A stretch of DNA of 64,000 nt from Clavibacter michiganensis (GCA_002150995.1 MDHJ01000001.1:2976001-3040000), one strand, 5' to 3'. Numbered from the stretch's first letter, positions 46,908-57,387 are shown. The notes: a model not told the origin generated them from the letters alone. A program made the numbers and translations.

Positions 46908-48155
46908 TCAGCCCGCCGCGCCGCCCGCGTACCGCACGCACACCGCCGACACGTCGTCGCCCATGGCGCCGCGGGCCGTGGCCGCCGCCGCGGCGTCCGC
47001 GATGCGGCCCACGGTCTCGGCCGCGTCCGACGCGGAGCGCACCAGGTCGACGAGCGGCCCCACCGAGTCGAGCGACCCGTCGAAGAGGTCGAGGGCGCCG
47101 TCGGTGAAGGTGATCAGGCGGTCGCCGGGCGCGAGGCTCCCGCTGCCCGTCGCCCACTCCGCGTCGGGCACGACGCCGAGCGGCAGGCCGAGGGCGGGCA
47201 CGGTCTCGTGCGTCCCGTCCGCGCGCAGCACCACCGTGAGCCCGTGGCCGCCGTCCGCGTACGAGAACGCGCCGGTGGATCCGTCGATGCGGCAGTGCAG
47301 GAACGTCGCGAACGTCTCGGTGACGTCGAGGTCCCCCTGCAGCTGCCCCTGGACGGCGAGCACGGTCGCCTCCGCGTTGGGCCCGCGGTGCGCCTGGAAC
47401 GCCGAGCGCACGGCGGAGGCGAGGATCGCGGCGCCCGCGCCCTTGCCCATGACATCCGCGATGGTGACGTGCAGCCCGTCGGCGTCCTCGCCCCAGGAGT
47501 AGAAGTCGCCGCCCACGCCGCGGGCGGGCAGGCTGACGCCCGCGAGGTCGTAGTCCGGCCAGAGCGGCCGGTCGACGGGGAGCAGGCGCCGCTGGACCTC
47601 GCCGGCCAGCTCGTCGTCCTGGCTGTCGCGGAGCTCCCGCTCCACCCATGCGCCCATCTCGTCGAGGAGCCGCTCCTCGGCGGGTGCGAGCTCGCGGGGG
47701 ACGGTGTCGACGAGGCACAGCGTGCCGACCGTCTGCCCGCCGGAGCGCAGCGGACGCCCGGCGTAGAAGCGGATGTGGCGGGGCCCGGTGACGGTCGTGC
47801 GGTACGAGAACCGCGGGTCGGCGGTCGCGTCGGGCACCACCATGATCTCGGACGCCCGGATGGTCACGTCGCAGAACGACTGCGTCCGGTCGGACACGAG
47901 CGAGACGCCCGCGGGCTGCGGCGACTTGGTGAACTGCTCCCGCTCGCCGAGCAGGTTGATCTCGGCCACGGGCACCTGGAACAGCTCGCGCGCGATGCGG
48001 GTGACGCGGTCGAAGCGCTCCTCCGCGGTGGATCCCACGAGCCGCAGGTCGCTCACGGCCCGCAGCCGGGCCAGCTCGGCGGTGGCCGCCTCGGCGGTAG
48101 AGCGGCCGGCCGGATCGGATCCGCCTGCCCGCGCGACGGGTTCCTGCATGGCCAT
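46908..48155 (-). CDS. GAF domain and SpoIIE-type PP2C phosphatase
   Basis: 415 residues. GAF sensor domain at about 45-175 (FCDVTIRASEIMVVPDATADPRF...YAGRPLRSGGQTVGTLCLVD), then a SpoIIE/PP2C domain from about 195: GGDFYSWG, IADVMGKGAGAAI, FLHCRID, YADGGHGLTV, ITFTDGALDLFD and GDDVSAVC. Metal-binding Asp residues are all present. Likely dephosphorylates an RsbV-like STAS protein in response to a small ligand or redox cue; the RsbV/RsbW pair at 56377-57130 is a plausible target. AGGGGGT precedes ATG 48155. Transcribed alone. Confidence 0.88.
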   Translation of the reverse strand: MAMQEPVARAGGSDPAGRSTAEAATAELARLRAVSDLRLVGSTAEERFDRVTRIARELFQVPVAEINLLGEREQFTKSPQPAGVSLVSDRTQSFCDVTIRASEIMVVPDATADPRFSYRTTVTGPRHIRFYAGRPLRSGGQTVGTLCLVDTVPRELAPAEERLLDEMGAWVERELRDSQDDELAGEVQRRLLPVDRPLWPDYDLAGVSLPARGVGGDFYSWGEDADGLHVTIADVMGKGAGAAILASAVRSAFQAHRGPNAEATVLAVQGQLQGDLDVTETFATFLHCRIDGSTGAFSYADGGHGLTVVLRADGTHETVPALGLPLGVVPDAEWATGSGSLAPGDRLITFTDGALDLFDGSLDSVGPLVDLVRSASDAAETVGRIADAAAAATARGAMGDDVSAVCVRYAGGAAG

Positions 48156-48313
48156 GTCGTACCCCCTGCGTGTCGTCGGGCGCCGCCGCGCGGACCGGTG
48201 ACCCGCCCCGCGCACGATCCCCCCTGGATCGCCGCGCCCGGTGCCGAGTGTACGTGCGCGTCCTGCGCGCGACCCGGGGGCCGGGGCGGCCCTCAGACCT
48301 CGACGGGCGCGGA

Positions 48314-49239
48314 TCAGCCCTTCTCCGCGCCCTCCGTCGTGTTCATGATCCGGCGCTGGAACACGAAGAACAGCACGGCCACGGGGATCGACATGAGCAC
48401 GGCCGCCGCGAGCTGCAGCGGGTACTGGTTGCCGGCCCCGAGCTGGCCCGACACGAGCGAGGCGACGCCCGTCGTCAGCGTGTTGAGGTCCGGGCTCTGC
48501 CGCGAGACGACGAAGTGCGAGAACTCGTTCCACGAACCCTGGAAGGAGAGGATCAGCAGGGTGATGACGGCCGGGCGGGCCATCGGCAGCACGATGGAGC
48601 GGAACGTGCGGAAGATGCCGGCCCCGTCGATCCGCGCCGCCTCCTCGATCGAGGCGGGGATCGAGTCGAAGAACTGCTTCATGATGAAGATCCCGGCGGC
48701 GTCCGCGAGCAGCGGGATGATCATGCCCGCGTAGCTGTCGTAGAGCCCCAGCTGCTTCAGGATGAGGAAGCGCGGGATCAGGAGCACCACCGCGGGCACG
48801 CTCATCACGCCGATGAAGCCGGCGAACAGCAGGTTCCGGCCGCGGAACCGCAGGCGCGACAGCGCGTACCCGGCGAGCGAGTCGAAGAACACGCGTCCGA
48901 ACGTGACGCACAGCGTGACGAGGGTGGAGTTCAGCGCCCAGAGCGGCAGCGGCACGTCGGTGAAGAGGCGCTCGTAGGCGGCGAACGACCAGGTGGCGGG
49001 ATGAGCGAGAGCGGGTCGCCCGTCGCGTCCGCGTCGGTCTTCATCGACGAGGCGATGGAGATGAGGAACGGGTAGACGTACACGAGCGCGAGGCCGACGA
49101 GCAGCAGGTAGCCGCCCGCGACCGACAGGCGCGCCCGCGGCGTCAGCACGCGCCGTCGCTGCGGCGGCACGCCCTCCGGCGGGACCTCCGCCACGGTGGC
49201 CGGGGTGGTGCCCACGGCGGTCTGCTGGATCGCGCTCAT
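48314..49239 (-). CDS. sugar ABC transporter permease (MalG type; apparent frameshift near 48999)
   Basis: 308 residues after extending the GGG at 48998-49000. Start overlaps the MalF-type stop (ATGA). N-terminal tail of about 45 residues, helix GGYLLLVGLALVYVYPFLI, then five more; coupling loop IEEAARIDGAGIFRTF. Last gene of the regulator-first import operon. Unrepaired, the first helix would be cut off from the rest. Confidence 0.88.
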
Positions 49240-50375
49240 CGCGCCTCCCCCGTCCTCGCGGCGCGCCGCGTCCGTCGCGGACGCTCGCCGCGGTCCGCGA
49301 GCAGCGCCCGCTGCATGAGGGTGAGCGCCACGATGATGAAGAAGAGGATGAACGCGATCGCCGCGCCCTGCCCCCACTGCAGGTCGGTGAACGACGTCGA
49401 GTAGGCGAGGTACGCCGGGGTGAGCAGCGACTTGCCGGGAGCGCCGCCGCCGGTGAGGTAGATCTGGTCGAACACCTGCCAGGTGCCGATGAGCCCCAGC
49501 GTGAGGACCGTGAAGAGGGTGGGCTTCAGCATCGGCAGCGTCACGGAGAAGAACTTCCGGAAGACGCCGGCGCCGTCCATCATCGCGGCCTCCTCGATCT
49601 CGCCGCCGATGCTCTGCAGCGCCGCGAGGAACAGGAGCATGAAGGTGCCGGAGGTGGTGAAGACCGCCATGGCGATCAGCACGCACATCGCCACGGACGG
49701 GCCCGACAGCCAGTCCCACCAGGTGAGGCCGAGCGGCGCGGCGCCCGTGAGCGCGGCGGGCGCCTGGTCGACGCCCGCGAGCCCGAGGAGCGCGTGGAGC
49801 ACGCCGGTGGAGTCGGCCATCCAGGTCGGCCCCGAGGCGCCGAACCAGCCGAGCACCGCGTTGACGACGCCCGAGGCGGAGAACAGGAACAGGAAGATCA
49901 CGGTGATGGCGATGGAGGAGGTCACCGACGGGAAGTAGAAAGCGGTGCGGAAGAAGCCGCGGCCGCGGAGGACCCTCCGGTTCACCTGCACCGCGAGGAA
50001 CAGGGCGAGCGCGGTCTGCAGCGGCACGACGAGGAGCACGTAGTAGACGTTGTTCCGGATCGCCGTGCCGAAGTCCTTCTGCGCGAGGCCCGGGTCGGTG
50101 AGCACCGCCTGGTAGTTGTCGGCGCCGACGAAGCGCGCGGTGTCGCCGAGCGGCGAGCCGAGCCCGTTCCAGTCGCTCATGCTCACCCAGAGCGCGAGCC
50201 CGATGGGGAGCACGAGGAACACGCCGACGATGACGATGGCCGGCAGGGTGAACAGCCAGGCGTAGCGGGTCTCCCGTCCCCGGATCCCGGGACCGCGCGT
50301 GCGGCCCCGGGGTGCACGGCCGCCGGATGCGGCGCCGCGGGCGGCGGGACGGTCCGCCACGACCTGACTGCTCAT
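49236..50375 (-). CDS. sugar ABC transporter permease (MalF type)
   Basis: 379 residues, longer than the other MalF-type proteins here because of an inserted segment (about residues 175-225, WMADSTGVLHALLGLAGV...) between helices. Six or more hydrophobic helices; coupling loop IEEAAMMDGAGVFRKF. Partner of the MalG-type permease and the lipoprotein in a CUT1 importer. No ATPase gene nearby. Confidence 0.92.
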   Translation of the reverse strand: MSSQVVADRPAARGAASGGRAPRGRTRGPGIRGRETRYAWLFTLPAIVIVGVFLVLPIGLALWVSMSDWNGLGSPLGDTARFVGADNYQAVLTDPGLAQKDFGTAIRNNVYYVLLVVPLQTALALFLAVQVNRRVLRGRGFFRTAFYFPSVTSSIAITVIFLFLFSASGVVNAVLGWFGASGPTWMADSTGVLHALLGLAGVDQAPAALTGAAPLGLTWWDWLSGPSVAMCVLIAMAVFTTSGTFMLLFLAALQSIGGEIEEAAMMDGAGVFRKFFSVTLPMLKPTLFTVLTLGLIGTWQVFDQIYLTGGGAPGKSLLTPAYLAYSTSFTDLQWGQGAAIAFILFFIIVALTLMQRALLADRGERPRRTRRAARTGEAR

Positions 50376-50384
50376 CGCCGGCCC

Positions 50385-51631
50385 CTAGCCCTGCTTGGCG
50401 TTCGCGGTGTCGAGCGCCGCCTGCAGGTTGGTCTGGAACGCCTGGAGGATCTCCTCCGGGTCGCCCGTCGCGATGCCCTCGAGCTCGGAGTTGAAGTCGG
50501 TGATGACCGTGGCGGCGCCCGCGAAGGCGACCGGGTTCACCGCGTAGTCCACGCCCGCGACGAACGCCTGGTTCTCCGGGTGCTTCGCGGCGTACGCCTC
50601 GGCGCCCGACTCGGTGGAGGGGATCACGCCGAACGCGTCGGCGAAGGCCATCTGCTGGTCGTCGGTGGTGAGGGCGGCCACGAGCGACTCCGCGGACTCG
50701 GTGGTGTCGCTGCCGGCCGGGATGCCCCAGCAGTTGCTGAAGGAGAAGGTCGACCTGCCGCCGGGGCCCGCGGGGAGCTCCGCGACGCGGTACGCCACGT
50801 CGGGGTAGTCGGCCGAGAGCGCGCCGTCGATCCAGGGCCCTTCGATGACCATGGCGGCCCGGCCCTCGCCGAACGCCTCGCCGGCCCAGCCGGAGTCGAG
50901 GGCGGACGGGAACTGCAGGACACCCGCACCCAGGAGGTCCTTGACCTCCTGCAGCCCGGCCACGTTCTCCGGGGTGTCGGCCGTGACGGTCTTCCCGTCG
51001 TCGGACACGAGCTGCCCGCCGGCCTGGTTCATGAACAGCCCCATGCGGGCGTACTCGGGCCGAAGGAGAGGCCCGTGACGCCGTCGGTCGTCAGCTCCTC
51101 CGCGACGGTCCGGAGGCTCGCCCAGTCGGTGGGGATGTCGGCGTCGGTGAGGCCGGCAGCCGCCCACAGGTCGGTGTTGATCACGAGGCCGAGCGTGGAG
51201 AAGTCCTTGGGCTCGCAGTAGAAGCGCCCGTCGTACGTGAACGCGTCCGTGAGCGCCGGGTAGAAGGCGTCCGCGTTGCCCGCGTCCTCGGCGTACGGCT
51301 CGAGGTAGCGGTTGCTGGCGTAGGTCTGGAACTGGTCCCAGCTCATGTAGAAGAGGTCCGGCGGGTTGCCGCCGGAGAAGCCCTGGCCGAGCTGCTGGGT
51401 GAGGTCGCTGGCGATGACGGTGTCGACCGTGGTGCCGTTCTCCTGTGCCCAGGCGTCGTTGGCGGCCTTCACCGCGGCGCCCTCGGCGTCGCTCGACGAG
51501 GCGATGAGGACCGTCAGGCCGGCGGCGTCGCCGGATCCGGATCCGGATCCGCTCGAGCACGCCGACATGCCGACGACGAGCCCGGTGGCGAGGATCGCGG
51601 CACTCCATCGTGCCGTCCGTGTGGTGTTCAT
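50385..51631 (-). CDS. sugar ABC transporter substrate-binding lipoprotein (apparent frameshift near 51058)
   Basis: 415 residues after extending the GGG at 51057-51059. Lipobox GMSAC. Solute-binding domain: LTVLIASSSDAEGAAVKAA, PPDLFYMSWDQFQ, FYCEPKDFSTLGLVINTDLW and, after the break, ALDSGWAGEAFGEGRAAMVIEGPW. The ATG overlaps the LacI regulator stop (ATGA), so binding protein and regulator are translated from one message. Sugar not identifiable; the divergent alpha-1,6-glucosidase-like gene hints at an alpha-glucan fragment. Confidence 0.88.
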
Positions 51632-52751
51632 TGCTGGCCTTCCATGGGGGATGCGCGCCGCGGGGGCGGCGGGGTGGGGGATGAGGCGGTGGGGGCGGGG
51701 GCGCGGTCGAGGTGCAGGGGCGAGCGCACGACGAGGCGGGGCGTGATGAGGCGGTGGGCCTCCCCCGCGGCGAGGCCGCCGCGGGGGACGACGTCGGATC
51801 CGGTGCTGCCGAGGAGCAGGTCGAGCGCGCCCGCCGCGACGGCGGCCATGTCCTGCTCCACGCTGGAGATGCCGAGGGCCGCGGCGACCGGGGTGTTGTC
51901 GAACCCGATGACGGCCACGTCCGAGCGGTCGAGGGCCGTGGCGGCCATGGAGGCGCCGAGGGCCGCGGAGTCCGAGACGCAGACGACCGCCTGGAGGCCC
52001 GGCTGGGCGAGGAGCAGGTCGCGCGCGGCGGCGCGGGCGAGGTGCACGTCGTCCGGGGTCTCGACGTCGAGGAGGTCGAGCTCGTCCGCGCTGAGGCCGG
52101 AGCGCGCGGTCATGGCGTCCCACCAGCCGGTGCGGCGGTCGTCGCCCGTGCCCGCGTCGCTCGGCCAGCCGAGGAAGGCGATGCGCGTGAGGCCCTGGTC
52201 GAGCAGGTGGTCGGCGGCCTGGCGGACGCCCGCGGCGCCGTCGACGTCGACCCACAGGTGCTCCGGGCTGTTGACGTCGTCGACGCCCCACGGCCGGCCG
52301 AACGCGACGAACGGGAGGCCGTTCTCGGTGAGCCAGCGGCTGCGGGTGTCGCCGGCGAAGGTGGCGGTGAGCACGATCGCGTCCACGTCGGCGCCGTCGC
52401 GGAGGCGCGCGAGCTCGGCGATCTCCTCCTCGGGCCCGGACGCCGTGTAGAGCAGCACGCGGAGGCCCCGGGTGGCGGCGAGCTCGGTGACCGCGTGCAG
52501 GAACCGGTCGAGCAGCGTGCCGGAGATCCCGTCGAGCACCGGCTCCAGCCGCACGCCGATGGTGGCGGACTTGCGGGTGCGGAGGCGCCGGGCGGAGGCG
52601 TCCGGCCGGTAGCCGAGCTCGCGGATCGCCGCGGTGACGCGCTCGCGGTGGCGGGGCGCACGATGTCCGGCGAGTTGATCACGTTGGACACGGTCTGGCG
52701 CGAGACGCCGGCGCGCTCGGCGACGTCGGACACGGTGGGCAGACCGGCCAT
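51628..52751 (-). CDS. LacI family transcriptional regulator (apparent frameshift near 52655)
   Basis: 374 residues after extending the GGGG at 52653-52656. TVSDVAERAGVSRQTVSNVINSPDIV is a textbook LacI helix-turn-helix; the sensor domain has GVRLEPVLDGISG, WVDVDGAAGVRQAADHLLDQGL and VIGFDNTPVAAALGISSVEQD. First gene of the import operon it probably controls, an arrangement that makes the loop autoregulatory. Sensing domain fits an oligosaccharide. GAGGAGGAGC precedes the ATG. Divergent from the debranching-type enzyme. Confidence 0.88.
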
Positions 52752-52853
52752 GCGCTCCTCCTCGGTCGCGGCTGCGGGCCGGGCGGGTGCGCTCGACGAT
52801 GGGCAGCGGATCCGACGCCCCGACCAACGCGACGCGGACGCCGGCGGATCTTT

Positions 52854-52873
52854 TTTTGGAACGATCAAATCGT
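52854..52873. promoter_or_regulatory. possible LacI operator in an A/T-rich patch
   Basis: A T-run, then ACGAT (52861-52865) and ATCGT (52869-52873) as a short inverted repeat with a three-base centre; TTTG...CAAA also overlaps. It lies between the divergent LacI regulator and the GH gene, where a shared operator is expected. Weak by sequence alone. Confidence 0.45.
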
Positions 52874-52989
52874 GGGTGCTACGTTACATCGCGAGCCGGT
52901 CCTGTCAACCATCCCGACGCCGACCGGCCTCCCGCACCGCCTGCCCGCCCTCCGCGGGGCAGCCGTCCCGACCCGACGAGGAGTCGACC

Positions 52990-54978
52990 GTGAACGACCG
53001 CCCTGCCGCATCCGACCCGCTCGCGGCCGTCCGCCGCGACGAGACCCTGCAGCCGCTGCTGCACGCCGAGACCGTGCTGCTGCGCGCACCCGTGCAGGCG
53101 TGGTCGGCACCGGACGGCGACATGGGCGGCGCGCCCGTCCACGGCCTCTACCTGGGCGACACGCGGATCCTCTCCCACGTCGCCCTGACGGTCGGCGGGC
53201 AGCACGGCGAGCCGATCGCGCACGCCCGCAGCTCCGCGTCAACCGGCGAGCACGTCGCGCTCCTCCGTCACCTCGACGACGCCGACGCCGACCCCCGCGT
53301 GCGGCTCGTGCGGCGCCGGGAGGTCGACGGCACGTCCCTGCGGGAGACGGTGACGCTCGAGTCGGCCCGCACGACGGTCGTGCCCACGACCGTCGAGGTC
53401 CGGCTGCGCGTCGACGCGTCGGTGATGCACGTGATCAAGGCGGGTCTCGTCGACGACGTCGAGCCGCGCCTCGCGCGCACGGACGACGGCGTGGCGTGGG
53501 AGGCCGACGGCACCGACGCCCGCCTGCTCGCGCCGGGGGCCGAGGTCGCGGTGGACGGTCGCGCCGTCGCCCTCCGCTGGCCCGTCGTGATCCCGGCGCG
53601 CGGCCGCGTCGCGGTGTCCTGGTCGGTCGCGGCGGAGAGCAGGACGGCCGTCGTCGGACCGGCGACGTCGGACCCGGAATGGGCCGGCGTCCGCGTCGAG
53701 AGCGGCGACTCGCGCCTCGGGCGCTGGCTCGCGACCGCGCTCGACGACCTCACGGGGCTCCGCATGGTGACCACCGCGCGCCCCGACGAGCCGTTCCTCG
53801 CCGCCGGCGCGCCCTGGTTCTTCACGCTCTTCGGGCGCGACTCCCTGTGGGCGGCGCGCATGATGCTGCCGCTCGGCACGGGGATCGCCGCCTCCACGCT
53901 GCGGGTGCTGGCGGGCCTGCAGGGCGCGCACGAGGACGCGGCGACGGCCGAGCAGCCCGGGAAGATCATGCACGAGCTCCGGCCGGGCGTGCTCACCATC
54001 CCCGGGGAGGACGTCTCCCTGCCGCCGCTGTACTACGGAACGGTCGACGCGACCCCGCTCTGGATCACGCTCCTCCACGACGCGTGGCGCGCCGGCATGC
54101 CCGAGGACGAGGTGGAGGCGCTCCTCCCCCACCTCGAGGCGGCCCTCGGCTGGCTCCGCGACCACGCCGACCAGGACGGCGACGGGTTCCTCGAGTACCG
54201 CGACGAGAGCGGGCACGGCCTCGCGAACCAGGGCTGGAAGGACTCCGGCGACAGCATCCAGTGGCAGGACGGCACGCTCGCCGAGGGCCCCATCGCCCTC
54301 TGCGAGGTGCAGGCGTACGCGCACGAGGCGGCGGTCGGGGCGGCCGCGCTGCTCGAGCGCTTCGGCCGGCCGGCCGACGAGTGGCGGGCGTACGCGGCCG
54401 CCATGCGGGAGCGGTTCGCGCGGGCGTTCTGGATCGACGACGGCGAGGGCGGCTACCCGGCCATCGCGCTCGACGCGGCCAAGCGGCCGGTGGACACGCT
54501 CACCAGCAACATCGGGCACCTGCTCGGCACCGGGATCCTGTCGCCCGAGCACGCGGCGCGGGTCGCGGAGCTGCTCGTCTCGCCGCGCCTCGACTCCGGC
54601 TTCGGCCTGCGCACCCTCGCGACCGACGCGGCCGGCTACTGGCCGCTGTCGTACCACGGCGGATCCGTCTGGACGCACGACACCGCCATCGCGATCACCG
54701 GCCTCGCCCGCGAGGGCTTCGCCGACGAGGCGGCCACGCTCGCCCGCGGGCTGCTCGCGGCCGCCGAGGACTTCGGCTACCGCGTGCCGGAGCTGCACTC
54801 GGGCGACGCGGCCGCGGACGTGCCGACGGCGGTGCCCTACCCCGCCGCCTGCCGGCCGCAGGCGTGGTCGGCCGCGTCGGCGATCGCCGTGCTCGGGGTC
54901 GCGACGGGCGGCGGGCCCGCGGGAGCGGCGCCGAACCCGGCGGTCGCGGGCGCGGTGTCGGTGCACGGCCGGGCCTGA
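52990..54978 (+). CDS. amylo-alpha-1,6-glucosidase / glycogen-debranching-type glycoside hydrolase
   Basis: 662 residues. GTG start with GAGGAG upstream. N-terminal beta-rich domain (GLYLGDTRILSHVALTVGG) is the glycogen-debranching N-terminal type; from about 260 an (alpha/alpha)6 barrel: WFFTLFGRDSLWAARMMLPLG, GKIMHELRPG, YYGTVDATPLWI, NQGWKDSGDSI, GGSVWTHDTAIAITGL. Conserved acidic residues sit in GRDS, WKDSGD and HELR. No signal peptide, so it acts inside on an imported glucan or glycoside. Divergent from the LacI-ABC operon and probably co-regulated. Exact specificity is uncertain. Confidence 0.88.
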   Translation: MNDRPAASDPLAAVRRDETLQPLLHAETVLLRAPVQAWSAPDGDMGGAPVHGLYLGDTRILSHVALTVGGQHGEPIAHARSSASTGEHVALLRHLDDADADPRVRLVRRREVDGTSLRETVTLESARTTVVPTTVEVRLRVDASVMHVIKAGLVDDVEPRLARTDDGVAWEADGTDARLLAPGAEVAVDGRAVALRWPVVIPARGRVAVSWSVAAESRTAVVGPATSDPEWAGVRVESGDSRLGRWLATALDDLTGLRMVTTARPDEPFLAAGAPWFFTLFGRDSLWAARMMLPLGTGIAASTLRVLAGLQGAHEDAATAEQPGKIMHELRPGVLTIPGEDVSLPPLYYGTVDATPLWITLLHDAWRAGMPEDEVEALLPHLEAALGWLRDHADQDGDGFLEYRDESGHGLANQGWKDSGDSIQWQDGTLAEGPIALCEVQAYAHEAAVGAAALLERFGRPADEWRAYAAAMRERFARAFWIDDGEGGYPAIALDAAKRPVDTLTSNIGHLLGTGILSPEHAARVAELLVSPRLDSGFGLRTLATDAAGYWPLSYHGGSVWTHDTAIAITGLAREGFADEAATLARGLLAAAEDFGYRVPELHSGDAAADVPTAVPYPAACRPQAWSAASAIAVLGVATGGGPAGAAPNPAVAGAVSVHGRA

Positions 54979-54986
54979 CGCGCGCG

Positions 54987-56377
54987 TCAGCCCTCGCGGC
55001 GGAGCACCACCACGGTCACGTCGTCCGGGTTCGACTGCCCGGCGGCCAGCAGGGTGATCCGGCGCACGAGGTCGTCCGCCGAGGATGACGCGCGCGCGAG
55101 CTCCGCGACCCGGTCGACCGCGCGGAGCGTGCCGTCGTACAGGTCGAGCACCCCGTCGCTGAAGGTCACGATGAGGTCGCCCGGGGCCATCGCGATCTCG
55201 TGCGTGGTCCAGCCGGCCGCACCCGGCACCCCGACGGGCAGGTCGGTCGACTCGAGGCGCTCGTGCGTGCCGTCGGCGCGCACGAGCGCGGAGAGCCCGT
55301 GGCCCGCGTCCGCGTAGAGGACGGTGTCGTCCGCGGCCCGCACCCGCGCGTGGAAGACCGTCGCGAACGACGCGGCCTCGCTGAGCTCCGCGGTGAAGCA
55401 GTCCGCGGTGCGCTCGATGGCGGCGACCGGGTCCGGCACGTTCTTCGCGCTGCGGACGACGGCGCGCGCGGTGGCCGCGATGATCCCCGCGCCGACGCCC
55501 TTCCCCATCACGTCGCCGAGGGTGAACGCGAGGCCCTCCGGCACCGGGTACCAGTCGAAGAAGTCGCCGCCCACCGCCTTCGACGGCAGGCACGCGCCCG
55601 CGACCTGGTAGCCGCGCAGCGGCACGACGGTCTTCGGGAGGAGCGCCTGCTGCACGACCGAGGCCCGGGTCAGCTCGTCCTCGCTCACGCGCTCGCGCGC
55701 GCGGGACGCCTCGAGGCTCGACCGCGTGCGCCGGGACAGCTCGTTGACGACGAGCGCCGCGACCCCGAAGGCCAGGGCGCTGAACAGCCCGCGCCACAGC
55801 TCGTTGGCGTTCTGCCCGTCGAGGCCCAGGAGGAGCGGCAGACCGAGGGTCACGTAGACGGCGACGAAGGCCACGAGCACGTTCCAGCGACCCGGGTCGA
55901 GGCTGAACCACACCACGGGGAGGATCACGAGGGAGGTGAAGACGGAGGTGTTCTCGCCGGTCGCGATGCGCAGCATGCCGACCGCGAGGAAGTCCAGCAG
56001 GGGCACCAGGACCGTGAGGCGCCCGAGGGACGGGCGCACGGACACGGCGACCGCGACGGCCGTGGCGACCCGAGGATCCCGCAGGCGATCAGGAGCGAGC
56101 GCGGCGCGGTGACGGCGAGGGACGGCACCACCAGGCTCGCGACCACGGCCAGGACGAAGAGCACCAGCAGGGGCAGCTGCTTGAGCAGCGGCGTCGGCCC
56201 GGCCGGGCCCGCCGTGCCGGTGCGGGCCACGGGCTCCGGGACCCAGGTGGCGCGCGCGAGCCACGGCGGCAGGGCGGGCAGGGCGATGGCGGCGAGCCGG
56301 CCGGGCACCTCGGGCCGGAGCGGGCGCGGCAGGCGCGGCAGGCGGATCCGCCCGGGATTACGGGCGTGCGTGCTCAT
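54987..56377 (-). CDS. membrane SpoIIE-type PP2C phosphatase, RsbU/RsbP-like (apparent frameshift near 56070)
   Basis: 463 residues after extending the CCC at 56069-56071. Polar 80-residue N-terminus, about six hydrophobic helices (LLVLFVLAVVASLVVP to LFSALAFGVAALVV), a short coiled linker, then the SpoIIE domain: VGGDFFDWYP, LGDVMGKGVGAGI, FHARVRAADDTVLYADAGHGL, VTFSDGVLDLYDG, NPDDVTVVVL. Metal-binding Asp residues are intact. Third gene of a partner-switch cassette; its start overlaps the RsbW-like stop by one base (TGATG). Probably turns a membrane signal into dephosphorylation of the STAS protein. Confidence 0.85.
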
Positions 56378-56799
56378 CAGGGCGCCTCGGGCTCGCTCCG
56401 GGTCCTGCGCACGCTCCACACGTTCTCCTCGCCGACCCTCTCGTAGGTCAGCTCGTCGCAGAGCAGCTGCACCATCGCGAGGCCGCGGCCGGACTCCGCG
56501 TCCACCCCCGGCATCTCCCGCGGGGCGAGGCGGAAGTCGCCGGGCTCGGACCCGTCGCGCAGCCGCGCGCTCATGGTGCCGCCGTCGACGGTGACGCTCA
56601 CGACGCACGTGACGCCCTGGCCGCCGCCGGCGTGCTCGATGACGTTGGAGGCGAGCTCCACGAGCGCCGTCTCGAAGGCCATGCGGTCGAGCTCGCCCAC
56701 GTCGGGCCGCTCGTCCCAGAGGCCGGCGACGAGCTCGTGGACCGCGTCGACGTCGTCCGGCGGGGACTGCAGGGTGAGGGAGCGGGTGGTCTCAGTCAC
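56377..56799 (-). CDS. anti-sigma factor serine/threonine kinase (RsbW/HATPase_c type)
   Basis: 140 residues. GHKL fold: ALVELASNVIEHAGGG (N box), RDGSEPGDF (G1) and GRGLAMVQLLCDEL (G2). Short single-domain kinases of this sort phosphorylate an RsbV-like STAS protein and hold a sigma factor. GTG start overlaps the STAS gene by eight bases. No sigma factor gene lies in the window, so the controlled factor is elsewhere. Confidence 0.9.
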   Translation of the reverse strand: MTETTRSLTLQSPPDDVDAVHELVAGLWDERPDVGELDRMAFETALVELASNVIEHAGGGQGVTCVVSVTVDGGTMSARLRDGSEPGDFRLAPREMPGVDAESGRGLAMVQLLCDELTYERVGEENVWSVRRTRSEPEAP

Positions 56800-57130
56800 G
56801 GTAGGCCGCCTCGACGGTGGGCGTGGAGACGAGCACGCGGTCGAGGTTGGAGAGCTGCAGCACCATGCGCACCTGCGCGCCGGGTGCCGCGATGCGGAGG
56901 TCGCCGCCGGCGTCGCGCGCGGCGCGGAGGCCGGCGATGAGGGCGCCGAGGCCGGAGGAGTCGATGAACTCCACGGCCGCGAGGTCCACGACGATGCGCG
57001 GCGGGGCGGGCTCCAGCGCGTCGTGGATCGCCTGCCGCAGGTCGGGGGCCGCGGCCATGTTCAGCATCCCCGTGGCCGTGACGACGGTGACGTCGTCCTC
57101 GCGTCGTGCGGTGGCGGTCGTGAGCGCCAT
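56792..57130 (-). CDS. STAS domain anti-anti-sigma factor (RsbV-like)
   Basis: 112 residues. Single STAS domain with the phosphorylatable Ser in VEFIDSSGLGALIAGL and a C-terminal helix (QLSNLDRVLVSTPTVEAA). In its unphosphorylated form it should bind the RsbW-like kinase and free the sigma factor. First gene of the cassette, GAGGGGA before ATG 57130. The 257 bases upstream, shared with a divergent gene, hold the promoter but no clear operator. Confidence 0.9.
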   Translation of the reverse strand: MALTTATARREDDVTVVTATGMLNMAAAPDLRQAIHDALEPAPPRIVVDLAAVEFIDSSGLGALIAGLRAARDAGGDLRIAAPGAQVRMVLQLSNLDRVLVSTPTVEAAYRD

Positions 57131-57387
57131 GGGTCCCCTCGGGTGGTCCGCCGGTGTCGTCATCCCCCGATGCCGCCGTCGGACGGTGCCGGTCCCGTGC
57201 GGTCCCCCGCGCGGATCCCGAGCGTCCGTCGCGCTCATCATCTCATCCGACGAACGAGGAAATACGATGGGATCGGGGCCGTCGCCTGTCCGCGCGACGC
57301 ATCCGGCTGGAGACGGGACCGTCGCCGGGTCAGGATGCGACCGACCCCCACACGAGCACGGCCGGACCGGCCGCACGAGGAGACACC

